The notes under the pieces are model-generated. The model had not been told where the DNA came from. It ran no database searches and saw nothing but the letters and a program-made list of their open reading frames with translations. Shown in pieces: positions 38,697 to 51,134 of a stretch of DNA of 64,000 nt (position 1 is its first letter; the number at the start of each line of letters is the position of its first letter). The translations under genes were made by a program, and so were the position numbers. This DNA is from Membranipora membranacea. Lineage: Eukaryota > Bryozoa > Gymnolaemata > Cheilostomatida > Membraniporidae. The DNA lies in contig OU612065.1 in assembly GCA_914767715.1 (NCBI GenBank), positions 13,952,001-14,016,000 on the forward strand, read 5' to 3'.

Positions 38697-41600
38697 TTAA
38701 AGAAGACTCCGAGTCACAAATATGCACAGTGATAGCAGAATGAGATTAATAGAAGTTCTTGTTGAACTACTTGTGCAATCAAATTGGTTAAGTGTGTTCA
38801 CAGCTTTGAGGAATGATGTACCGAGGTACTGTTCATAGTTTTGTTTCTCCGGAGGTACCTCTACTAAACGTACTGTTGAGTCTGAGAATAGGAGATCATC
38901 CTGATCGACTCCAGAGTCAAACATGTTGAAATATGGATTACTAAAACAGAGACAGAGCAGCTTGTCATCAAAGGCATGTAGCACATACAAAGGTGAATAG
39001 TCATAATGGTAGTTATAAATTTTGCAATAACCTGTTTGTAAACTGCACTGCCATATCAAACTTGAAACTAGAAGATTTTCCCTGCAGATGGTTTTAGTAC
39101 AAATATGGGCAACCAATGGAGCTATTTCAACTTCACAAAATGTGATATTTGGGCAGTTGTCGCCAACAGTGATACATAGAAGGCTCACAGGAATCTTTCA
39201 TAGAATCCAAAACAATAAATATCTGCTCAACGGGGCATATTATCCCGGTCAGAGTGTAGTCTTTTACCCGACTGAGTCCCAGTATGTTCTGAGCACACAG
39301 AAATCACATTTGCTAGTATGCAACGCCAGACATTTATGTGTTATATAAAGAGGATGCACCAACAACCCACAGAGTAGGCCGCAACAATCTTTTTTTGTTA
39401 TATTACTTACTTATCAGATGAATAAAACTGTTGCGCATAGTTCAGCAGGTTCCAGAATATTTTTCTCTCAGATTCTGGTCTGAAAGAAGCGGTGACTACT
39501 GCTCGGGCAGGAATCTGTATTAATATATAATATAATATAATAGTAAATCCAGTATCAATAAGTGATAACATAGGTAAAATACTTGTCTCAGTCCATTCTA
39601 ATTTTCATCCTTTTATTCTAAGTGAATTTTGATCTGTGTATTTCTATTCTGTAAAGAGTCCTGTTAAGCATTTTTTTAAACATACCGTCGCCAGATTACA
39701 GGTGCTCCAGCTGTTGAGAGGTGCTCGCCTTCCATTCTTACATAGAAGTTCATAGTCATCAGACCTTCTGTTCCTGGCCCAGTGATCAGCGTTCCTCCCG
39801 TCTGTGTTATCTCTGGGTGTCATATGCCTCACATAGGCGATGTCTCCTCCATCTAATACATATACAACATGCAGGTTTACAGGTGTTCCACTCAGCAACA
39901 CAACATAATATAATTGTTCTGTGTCATAATTGGCAGCTTATGAGTTACAACTGCACAACAAATCAAGATATTGTGTTTTTGGGCAAAAAGTTATCAAAAT
40001 GATCAAGTTACTTACTTTCGACAAGACAGCGGAATGCACCACTGTCACCGTAGTATAACTCTCTGGTGTTACGCTGACACTTATCCATACCTCCTGCAGC
40101 ACAGTTCTCACATAGATTCACAGGGTTAGTACCTTCAGCATTGTACTGGGTGTCTAGTATACCAGGCACACAGCTACGCCTAAATAGCTCACCTAAACAA
40201 AACAAATGACAAAGGTCAAGCTTACCAGAGTTAATATCAAAGCGGCTATCAGGTAAAGACACGCAGACAGTACAAGCAACAAGAATAAACTGTATGTAAC
40301 ATAGAGATAAAAGTAAGTCACTTACCAACTTTTTTGATGGCATCACATCTGTCTGGAGATATCTGGCCAGTCTCCATGAGAGATAAGACAGGATAAATCC
40401 AGCCACTAGCTGATCTCATACTCCCATGGCATGAGTCATGTGCGATCAGGTTAAACAATGTTAATTTTGATTCTGTTTTTCTTGAGACAGCAACTGCATG
40501 GTAAAAATTACCGGTATCTCCGTAGTTCTCATTAGCTATCGGAACTAGGCCATAGTTTCTAGAAAAGAGAAACATTGTACAGTGCTATCATGGTCTCTGA
40601 TAAATACGTCACACTTCAGTTGGTCAAAAATGCAGTTGCAAAGTGTAACTAATCAGAATACTAGAAAGTTTGAAACTTTAAAAAATAACCGAGGACAGTA
40701 AACTTCGAGTTATCCTCTCTCTGAACACTAACGTCAATCAGAGAACAACTCCTAATTCCTGAACTGGAATTCTCACTTTAGCATTTGCCTGTGTACATAT
40801 ATGTGCAGGATTATCGCTGTCTACGTCTCAGAATTATCTTGTGAATTTTAGAATCTTATGTCTCTTGTCATCCAGTCAGCCTAGGCTTGAGCCAGTATCT
40901 AAGGGGACCGTTTTTCAACGCTAGTTTTTTGCAAGAACAAAAGTCTGCACTTACTTTCCAGCTTCATACACATCACCAGCATCCAGCCCTATTATGTCTG
41001 CGTCTCCATCTTGTATCTTTCGCATACAGTTCTGAGTAGAGTTGTCCAGTATACAATCAAGATCAGGCTAAAAAAATCATAACCATAGAATTATTCCTAT
41101 TCATACACAGTACAAATAATTATTTTAAATTGAAAATGACTTAGAACATAGAACATTACTCATAGCTTTTCATTCAATATTGAGTATACGGTACTATGAT
41201 GCAGAGGTCGTTTTAGGTTTTCAATACAGAAGTGAGTGAGAACTGAGAACGTACCCTGAGATTTTTAGATCGGAGCGCCAGCAGCATCTGCTCGCATTTT
41301 TTCATCTCATATTCAGACACAACACAGAATCTGACAGATCCCAGGCTACAAGTCGACAGAGAATCAAGTTTTGCTTGAAACACCTCACCATCTAAAACAA
41401 AGTTTTGTGTCAATATCAGTTTTTTAAGCTATCAGGACAAAGAAATATCACGCCAAGAAGAAACTCAATAACACAAGGTACAACCACATCGAGTGCTAAA
41501 AGTCTTTCCATTCCTTTCAACTGATCAAGGGCTCTAAAGGTTGTATTGTATGATGCAGCCAATCATGCCTTGCTCTTGATCAACCATCGATTGATATTAT

Positions 41601-44600
41601 TACTATCACTAACTGTAAAAGTGGCGAGAAAAAGGTTGCTGGTACGCATACTCTGCTTAAGAATAGTGAAGTTACGAGAGCACATAACAATAGTGATATT
41701 GCATAGTACTCACTGACATATTCGTAGCCTTCCCTCTCTTCATCCTCAAGTTGGACAGCCTGTGAGCTGACGATTGAGTTGATACCATAGCTTATGTTAG
41801 AGTTGAATACGGTGAATGGATCATACAGTGTAGGCTCAGGAGTGGTCTGTGGAGCAGCAGTCACATTAGAGTTAGGATCTACTGTAACCACCTGACCAGG
41901 CATCGAAATAGGAGGGAAGTCTTCAGATATGCGTCGTAAGAATGTCCTATAATAGAAAAAAAAATTGTTACAACCAAAGAACTCATTTTTTCTTGAGCAA
42001 TGTGACAAGGCTCAGTTATTTAATAATGCAGTACTGTGTTATACTTTGTAATTTTACTAACTTTAGCCTGGACTTTTGAGCCTCAGGCTCATGCATTATT
42101 AAGTACCACGGCGCGCCTTTATAATGAGTTATGCTATATAATTAATCTCGCCTGTATGCGGGTTTTTCTCATTCCTATTATCTAAATAACAGAAAAGACA
42201 CCAGATGTCTTTTTCGCAATTAGAAAAGTCAAATTGAACCATCACAGATCTAGTTGTGTCTGATTCAAAATTAGAGACATCCCCGCTTATTATCAGACAT
42301 TGAATCCTTAATGTGACCAACAATCTCTCACCTGAAGTTATCTTGATCCTGCAGGCTGCGTTGTGCTGATGTAACTATGACATTGGCCGGTGCCTCTCCC
42401 CAGTTACAAGAGCTATACTGTCCTACAGGTCGAGTTCCACCATTTGGACACAACATAATGTAATCCTGGAACAAAACAATTCATGAACACTTCAGGGGTT
42501 GACCAATAAAACTATGTCATACTGCAGGCTTGCTCAAATAGAGTCTTGTGGGATGAATCAGTCCCTCTAAATTTTCAGTCAGACCCTTCTATACCATTCC
42601 ATTCAAATAATTATGCAAAAAAATGCTAAAAGAATTATAATTATTACCATTACTCCAGTTATGTGGAAAATCATTATTAAATACCACTTATTTCTAACTC
42701 CATACAGCAAAGATCATACAACTGTGTCTAGTTCAGAATGTAAACCTTGGACTAGCCCTCTAACTATTTCTGAGATATTGAATTTCGCCATTCCTCAAAA
42801 ACATTTGAGCATGCCTGGCAACACTCAGATTCGAAAAATCCCACAATATGGTTGACCTTGGGGGTGCAAAAATTATCTGCCATAACTATTGGACCCATTT
42901 GTGATAGCATCAAAACCGGATAAACTTTATCGCAAAACATTCAAAAATTCAGATTAGTACTCACATCAGCTCTGAATTCAGCTGGGTTTCCATACTGGGA
43001 AGTAGTGAGATAATCTAGGTCTATGGATCTCATGAATCCAACATCAGCTTTACCATCTTTAAGACATTTCAAAGGACCATCACCACCAGCATACATATCC
43101 TCGTATGTACACCACTCCTTTCCTGTGGAGCCACACTCCTGACATGTAGATACAGGGTTATCACCTAAAATATAGAGTTTATTTAATGTCAAAAGAAACA
43201 GTCAGAGATATTCGAAATAACATTCTATGGTTAAGATACTATTGGAATACAAAAATCAGTTTCACAATTGAATTTAGCACCACAAACAAATCTGAATGCA
43301 TAATCATTTGTTCATTACCAGCCACGTTTACAACTAACCAAATGGGTTATGATAAGAGTTGAGAGAGCCGGGAGCACACATTGTGCCGAAAAATGATGAA
43401 GCTGTTTTCACATTGACGTTACAGGCTGTGACCTGTAATATACCCTTTTCTTCCAGCAAGCTTAATGGTAGTGTCCAGCCAGCCATGTCACCAACACCTA
43501 AAATTAAAACAACAGAAATGTGAGAGAGAAAAGAGCATCCATATGTTCTCACAGTGAAATTAAGTTTTTCTGAGTCAGAGTGTGTAGTGATAAGTATATG
43601 AATAATTTTGGCAAATCTTTAAGTTTGTCTGAGTCAGAGTGTGTAGTGATAAGTATATGAATTATTTTGGCAAATCTTACACAGCTTAAAACAACACATA
43701 CCTGGCGAACACATCCTTTTACCCTCCAGTTGTACTGCACTTCTTACATCACTGTCTTTAGGCATGACAGCGACTGAGAAATACTTGTCCTCTGTAACAG
43801 AAAGAACACAATCCCTAAAGCTTCGTGTTTATCTCAGCAATCAACAGGTAAGGCTGACAGGTCTGGCAGAATTAGCTTGATATTTCTTAACCCGAGCATA
43901 AATTAGAAAAAATGGGTCGACTTGTTTTCGCAGTGCTTGGCATATGAATGACAAGAAAGCCGACCAGATTTCTGGTGCAAGCTGTCAGAGAGCAGGGTGT
44001 ACTGGTCAATCAATTGAAAGTAAAAGTGAGGCTATTCACTGTTTCTCTGCAGAAAGCGGTGTAATACCGTATCATGTGCTTAGTTTGTGCAACAAGGAAA
44101 CAAGAGCCTAATGGACAGAATTCCACCCTGTGTAAACTGGGCGTTCCTTCCTGTATGGTGGGTTTTGCAAACATTGGCACAGTTTTATGTAAATAAATCT
44201 GGCTCAAAAACTTAAGATGAAAGTACTCAACTCACCATTTCCTGGATATCTTTCAGCACTGAGAAATCTGGAGACAAAGTTGATGCTGGCATAGTAGGCT
44301 GTACCAGCATCAAGGTTAACTATATCAGCCTCATTGGCCTCAATCCTTTCAAGACAGTCATAATTGTCTAAACCTTGAACACAAGTCACTGCATTGATGG
44401 CGCGGGTAGTCACAGTTGTTGGGTATTTTTTTAACTTCACCTCATCTCTCAGCCATTCACATTTCGATTGTTCCTTCAGACTTCTTGTACATATTCGTAT
44501 TTCTGGAAAAGAAAATGATTCCAATGGGAGATTAAACCTAGATACTTCTCATGTTCATTACCTAAGTAGGTCATCATATTTTCATCACTGGTATCATTCA

Positions 44601-44966
44601 GAAACGTATTGTAATAGTTGCTTATGTATTTTAATCACACATAGACTATCAGATAGATTGACTGTTGTTGGGAGAGACAACACCTTCAAAAGTGAAGACT
44701 TCTTTAAACAATGATCAATATAGAAGCAGATTTAAAGTAGCTATTTAATTTTATTCTTCATCTGCTAGATAATCCTGAAAATAGATTGTCATTCACTCAT
44801 CAGTGACTGAGTAAAATCTGTTCTAGGTATGAAACATCATTGGGTGTGAAACCTGAATACCATCTTCCTCAACATATGCTCAATGGGTACAGATCAAGAA
44901 TTACTTACCAAGTCCCCAACAAAGTTCAATCAAAGCCAATACCAATATCCCCAATTTAATCTCCAT
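38697..44966 (-). CDS. Melanotransferrin-like GPI-anchored two-lobe transferrin, iron ligands degenerate
   Basis: The first exon (44966 to about 44909) encodes a signal peptide, MEIKLGILVLALIELCWGL. The N-lobe follows (EIRICTRSLKEQSKCEWLRD, ADIVNLDAGTAYY, DKYFSVAVMPKDS, MCSPGVGDMAGWTLP, PLKCLKDGKADVGFM, YIMLCPNGG), then a linker with ATTPEPTL-type sequence (41720-41940), and the C-lobe (RFCVVSEYEMKKCEQML, IIGLDAGDVYEAGK, FYHAVAVSRKTES, YYGDSGAFRCLVE, DYELLCKNGRRAPLNS, MFDSGVDQDDLLFSDSTVRL). The end (INLILLSLCIFVTRSLL) is a hydrophobic GPI-attachment signal, as in melanotransferrin. Compared with human transferrin, the first Asp and Tyr ligands are kept in both lobes. The second Tyr is Gly in the N-lobe and Asp in the C-lobe, and the His is Asn and Arg. 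Canonical iron binding is therefore doubtful. About 14 exons. Confidence 0.9.
43561..43678. repeat. 59-bp tandem duplication in a transferrin-gene intron
   Basis: Units 43561-43619 and 43620-43678 are directly adjacent and differ at only two positions. Both contain CTGAGTCAGAGTGTGTAGTG. It looks recent and lies about 20 bp from an exon edge. Confidence 0.95.
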
Positions 44967-47900
44967 GTCCCTTTTTTTCCGAAACAGAAAGTGCTAAGTT
45001 TAGCCTGATCACTCTGTATCCATTGGAGAAAAAATAGGGTTACCATATACAACCCAAATCCCGAAATAAATACACTCACTTATGAACATTTTATATAATT
45101 TTAAAATCGCTGAATAACACTCAAATTAATTACTGATGCTATCAATAACAGATCAAGGAGAATGAATTAAAAAACTAGTTACTATTTGGATTAGGTTTCA
45201 GTTCCAATGTATCAATGAGCAATATTTCCGGTTGATACTTTCACTCCCACCTGACCTTGCCAGCTGCATGTGATTGGCTTATGACAGAGCAAAACAACTT
45301 GCAGAGAGGAAACGCCATTACCAGATAAACTCAGCTGAGCAAGCGAGTGAATTGGATCATTGCCAAAAAGTTCTACCATGCTGGTTTGGAATGCCTGATC
45401 AAAAGCCCAAGATGACTATGGTTAGTTGAGTTATTTCTACACCTATTTCTTTTGCTGTCAAATATTGCACCTGTTATGTATGTTGTTTTTGACTGTCCTA
45501 AAATAATGCAACACAATTAACCTAAAAAAAAGTAGCTAAACTCAAGTTCATTGTGATTGGGACACATGAACAATGCATTCACAACATCTCACATCAACAT
45601 TCTACACTCCATGACTACATTCAATCAGTGCACCAATGAATCAATGAACTAGTACATACATTGATTGATTGAACTGACAGTAAAAGGCTGCGATCCCTAG
45701 TAGACTAGACCATCAAGCCTGAGGGAATGTTATTATAACCACAAACAGTTATAACTATTAACTAGCATAAACTGCAAAGATATGCTCAGACTCCACTAGA
45801 ATGCCAAATGCCATTGACCCAAAGTGTCTTATTATGGTATATAGGGTAATATTTGTGTCATCTTGGCCTTGGGAGTAATTACTCCAGTACTTACCTAGAG
45901 GCCTATGAGTAACATTAGTTTTTGATTTAACAGACTGATAGTAGAGTTAAAAGCGAGGGATACACCAAAAAGACCTATAAGGCTTGCCACATGTATGTGT
46001 CAACAAGGATGTATATGCAGCGCTCATTTCCATGATGAGAAGGTGCACAAATAAATATTCATGCGGATGGTCGCTTTTTAGATTGTCCTTCCTCAAAGTC
46101 TTGTTTGATTTTGACATTCAAAATATGAGTAATGCTGCAGTCTTAAACAATCTGAAAGGAAACAGTAAAAGGAGGGTTTTTATCATGGCTCGTCACATTC
46201 ACCAGTAAATTTCTTCATTTGTCCCGTACAAAGATGAAATATACTTCCACCAATAGCATGTTCATGAATTTGGTCAGCAGTCAGTCAATTATCTGGCTTA
46301 TTTTTTATCAGAAACTTGTGTGCCCAGTCTGTGGTGTCTCTCGATTAGCATCCTACCAAAGCCGCCATGTTTGCAAAGAATTGGGTCAAAATGCATTGTG
46401 CGTTCCAGTTTTGTCGCTAATAATGAATAAGAACTTAGTGGTTGCTTTACAACGACAACAGCCTAGCTAGTGTCCTCTTAGAACCAAGGCAAGTAGCCTT
46501 TGGGTGTAATGTTTGTTGGGTTCTGCTTTACTAGGGTACCTTTACAAAAGATCCCATGGACAGTCAGACCCTATATCAGATACTAAAGGTGCGGACACCA
46601 ATTATTAAGCTCTGGTTATACACATGCTGTCATAAAGTGTTTCTTCCGTCATATTTCCCAAACAAAATAAAGAACTCCCATTCAGTGGACCTATCTACAG
46701 CTGTAGATGATGCGGATTATAGCAGCCTCTGAGTGTGGCTAGCGTATACAATATAATTGCTATTATTTCGAAAAACTTCTTTCAATACTTTGTATACCAA
46801 ACATTAATCACATTTATTTAACAGACAAATAACTCCGTCTTCTCGGAGTAGATGCTTTTATTAGGGTCTCAAAAAATTTGCCGTAGCATGTATAATCTTC
46901 CAAGGCTCTGTTACAGTCTATAGCTTATGCTGTTGAAGCTGTTAAGTCATGGGTAACAAGCTAAATGAAACTGTAAAAAATGACGAAAGCAGGGAGGGTG
47001 TAAGGTTATTGTGCTCTCATGTATAAAATTCTACAGCAATATGGAGTTGTCAACACTTGTGTTTCACAAGTGCTGAGAATTGAGATCTTATTCTTTGTTG
47101 ATCTTGAGCACAGAGATAATGATAATACCTTTCTATGATTATGGATGTGAAGTAGAAGTAGAAGTAGACTTCCTGGGGCTAGCATATATCCCTAGCAAGT
47201 GTGTACCCAAAATAAGGTTTTTAAAGTTATGTGAGGTTCACCTCAACTCATAAATTTCGACAGGTTATGTGTCCATCTGATATAATTCATCAATCTAATC
47301 TCGGTTCATAAAATAATCCTCATCTCCTCCTCAGATCTCATATGCTTTCATCGATATTGCACAAAAAGAGCCATAAACGCAACCTTCAACATTGGGGAGG
47401 CTTTCAAAGTTTGAGCCATTCTCAGGATTTAAAATGTATCGATGAAGGTTATACTAAACTCCAAATTACCATAGCTCAGAATAAATCAAGAGTTACTGTA
47501 TTCAAATTTATTCAGCTGTCATTGGCAATGGAGAATTTGGCATTTGATTTCCTGGTAGGATGGGATGTTAGCCTTAAGTTTTGAATGATTTTCATTTTTG
47601 GCACTTTCAACAGACACTACGAGATACCTTGCTCATCCTTTAGTTGTTGGTTGATACACATCAGAAAGGTTGCCTCGAAAATTCGTTTTGAGGTCAATCA
47701 AAATGTCACGGATGTTATGTAACTTTACAGGAGGGCTTTTTGAAATCTGCATCGGTTGACTTTAGGTCAGTCTTGGAGCCATGTGGTATTAGTGTTACTA
47801 TGTGTGTATAACCACAGGAACAAGTTAGTCAGATCATCACCCCATCTGTGAATAGAAAACACTGATCACCTTTTTATAGCTGTGCCTACTTGTAAGAAAA

Positions 47901-50900
47901 ACAATCCAGAAGCCATAAAGTCTAGTTACGTCAATCGTCTTGATGGTGTTTCGACTAGATTTTGCTGTTACCTCTACCTATTGGTCAAGTCAAATTTATT
48001 TTCTCGTTGTTTGCATGCAGGCTACAAACTGGTGCGTGTTTGTTCTCTGCGGACTTAGAGATGAGCTTGTCTTTCACTGTATGGATCCCTTCAAATAGTA
48101 GGACATCTGATTGTTTTTTATTGTGGGGTCCATGACAGATTCGGCGATTTCATTTTAAATGTCCATGAAGTCCTTGGCTCATTGTCATATATATTCAAGG
48201 TGTCCGGTGATGATACCTGTTGGCCTGAATTGGTTGTATCTGACTGGTGTTGTCAGGTGTTTTTTACTTGGAGATTAGCAGATGATTCAATTTCACCTTG
48301 TCAAAAGTTCAAATAAGAGTATTATCTTGCTTCACACCATGTTTTCTGTTTTTGTTTACGGTAATAATTTTGAGGATAAGGCTTTTCTGGTGGCAATTCA
48401 TAATAATTATTTAAATGACTTGTCAATTTTGTGGTTTGCTTGTAGAAGTTATGATAAGGTTTGTTTTTCCCAATTGAGATTTGGTTGAGAATAACTGGTT
48501 CAGTTCATTCTTGGGGACTTGTTTAGCTGTGTCAGTGATCTAATCAAGTATCAGCGGTCATGGAAATCCTGTTTGTTGCTGAGAGAGACACTTATTTGGA
48601 TGGTTCTGCCAGTTTGCTACGTTAAATGTTTTTTGGGTCTTCCTGGATTAGGTATTTGGTCTATTTAGTCTGCAGTCTCGCTCATTCTCTTGCCAACCTT
48701 GAGACTGGTGCCAAGTTGTGGTTCTCTAGTAACCTGCTATGTCTATTTAATGAGTTGTTACAGTGAGTGGTCCATGTATCTTTTGAAAGCCTTGGCAAAG
48801 GTACAAACATACGGCTACAGAAACTCCTCTGACACTGTACAGAACTTGCACCCACGAAAAGGATCTACACTTATTCTTTTTCAGAATGATAACCATAACA
48901 CAACACAAATGGTCCATTCACTCCGACTTTTGACACAAGAAATCCCAGCTCATCACCAAAAAAGTTGGTTTCCCAATTTCGATAAAAACTTGTACCATCT
49001 ACGCCTGGTACCAGCAAACTTTGAAATCAATCATTGCTGCAGTTCCTGTGAGATTTTAGATTATGTAGTCTATTTTCGGGAAGTTTATGAGGGCATTTTA
49101 GTGAACATCTGACAGGATATACTATGCATTTCGCTGCACATTAATTTTGCAGTTTTGTAAAGCAGATGACAATTTTTTGCGATTTAGTCACGGTGATCAA
49201 AGCGATGAGACTAAAATTCCATTATTGATGCATGATTGATGTGCTTTATCAAATAGTCGTTGGGCAAACAATCGCAGCTGGTAAATTCTAGATCATAGAT
49301 TTATTCCATGTTGTTGCGCAACAGAATACTTCAGCTAACGACTGCTACTGTTTAATGGTCGTATTGAGCAGTTCTTTTCCTGGTTGAGGTTGACTGAATC
49401 TGTCTGACTGGCGGGTAAAAACGTAAAATTTTCTGTGTTTATTAAGATAACTTGAATCTGTCTAAATAAAGCCGTAATATCGCTGACTACTGAACGCCTA
49501 GATCTGAATTCCTAAATGAGATAGAAATCTCACAGTGCTGCTGTTTTCCACTCTGAGCTCACACCAAACATACCAGACCAGCTCATACCTGAGCGCAGCT
49601 TCAGGAATGAGTATATGTAGTTGGAATTTTTTTTATGATAGAATCAACTTGAATCGACTGTCCTGACCAAGTTATGTTCCTTTATCCTGTCAGTGTTTTG
49701 TTAGGTCATCAAATAGTCATCTGATTTGTATAAAAAACAAACTCCATATATTGACAGCAGAAAATATGGCTTAGATCAACAAACCTCATGTTTGGAACTT
49801 TTGATGAGATTACTGGATGTCCAGGCTATGTAATTTACTCCACATTAAGATTGCTGAAAAATAACTGACACGTTCATCCACACGAGATATTGTTGGAGCT
49901 TCAATCGTTCTGTGTTTCAGGGCTGCTGTCGATATCACAGTTAAAGCTCATTGATGTAGGATATTTCTTGCTTGACTCATCTAATGTGGTTTTTCTCTTT
50001 TTCACACTTTCATCGGCAGTTTATCTCATTTGAATAGTGAAATGTTAAAATAATCTCAAAAGGTTGCTGCTAACTCAGTTTTTTGGGTTTGAAGTTTTAT
50101 GATGTTGTATGAAGTTGCATAATGTTACCAGATTTAGGGCGGATTAATCTGAGGAGTTGGATCCACTTTATGATTAACCTAATTCATATATGGGCAGTGA
50201 TTGTGAAAGGAGAATGATTCAACAGAGATGATTGATCGGTGTACAGGTTTTGATAGTTTTTCAGTGGTTACAGAACGATAGTTTTCAGTGGTAACAGAGA
50301 GCAATGACGGCTAGCATGGTGATGATGGGTTCCTGATTGTCAGATCTGTTTGAGAATATTGATTTGTTGTGTTGCTCCACGCATGATTAGAGTAGCAAAT
50401 ACAGTAGGATGCGGTTGGCCGTGGTTGGTTGTAGTAAAACTAAAAATAGAGCTTGTGGTTAGATCGTACTTGTAACCACACAGTGTTGCTTACTATGATA
50501 AAATAGCCTCCATTCTAGCCCCGTAATGTATGCTCACTCTTGCTTGACTCATCAATTTGTTGGCATGTCATGTATAAGATTGCGTGATAAGCGTAGTTTC
50601 ACTTCAGTAGTTCGTAACCTTTTTGTGCATGTCTAACTGAGGTTGTGGAGGATTCTAGCGGATGGACGGACCAATCAGTGGTGAAGTAACACTGCATAAT
50701 AGCTTAGCTGAGCTGGGGTAAATTCTCAGCTGGATATAATAAACCTGTACCCAACTGGTCAGATCCTTAATAGTTGGAATTCTCACCGCCAAGAACGTTG
50801 CCAGATTTAAAGAGGAGTTGGCAGCATATAACCGGTGTAAACTGTGCAATGTGATCTCATCAACTTCACTTATATAATATTTAATACTGCAAGATATCGG

Positions 50901-51134
50901 ATCTGTGATCCTAGCTGTCGTGCGTTTGCTGGTTGAGCTTGCTGATGGATAAGGATAGTCTGTATTATCTCATCAACAAAACAACTCACTATAACTTCAC
51001 CTCCACAAATCTCTATCTGGATTATAACGAGTTCTTGTCACCTTCAGTGTAGCTGATCAGCGTCCATCAGGATATATCTTCCTCTTGTTGTACATTTATA
51101 TAATTCTGTGTATCTGTGATATCCATCGCCTGTT
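44967..51134. other. 6.2-kb intergenic region, no convincing gene
   Basis: This lies between the divergent transferrin-like gene (minus) and NFI (plus). It is AT-rich, and its ORFs show no family motifs. A CCAAT box in reverse orientation (ATTGG at 45273-45277) lies about 310 bp from the transferrin start. A short plus-strand ORF, MPDQKPKMTM at 45391-45420, runs straight into a GTTAGT donor and might be an alternative first exon. A short GAAGTA repeat lies near 47150. The rest holds nothing I can support. Confidence 0.4.

Noticed and set aside
46219-46470. ORF with CPVCGVSRL, considered as a zinc-finger fragment
   Set aside because: Only one CxxC in 83 residues, with no other zinc ligand pattern and no exon support.
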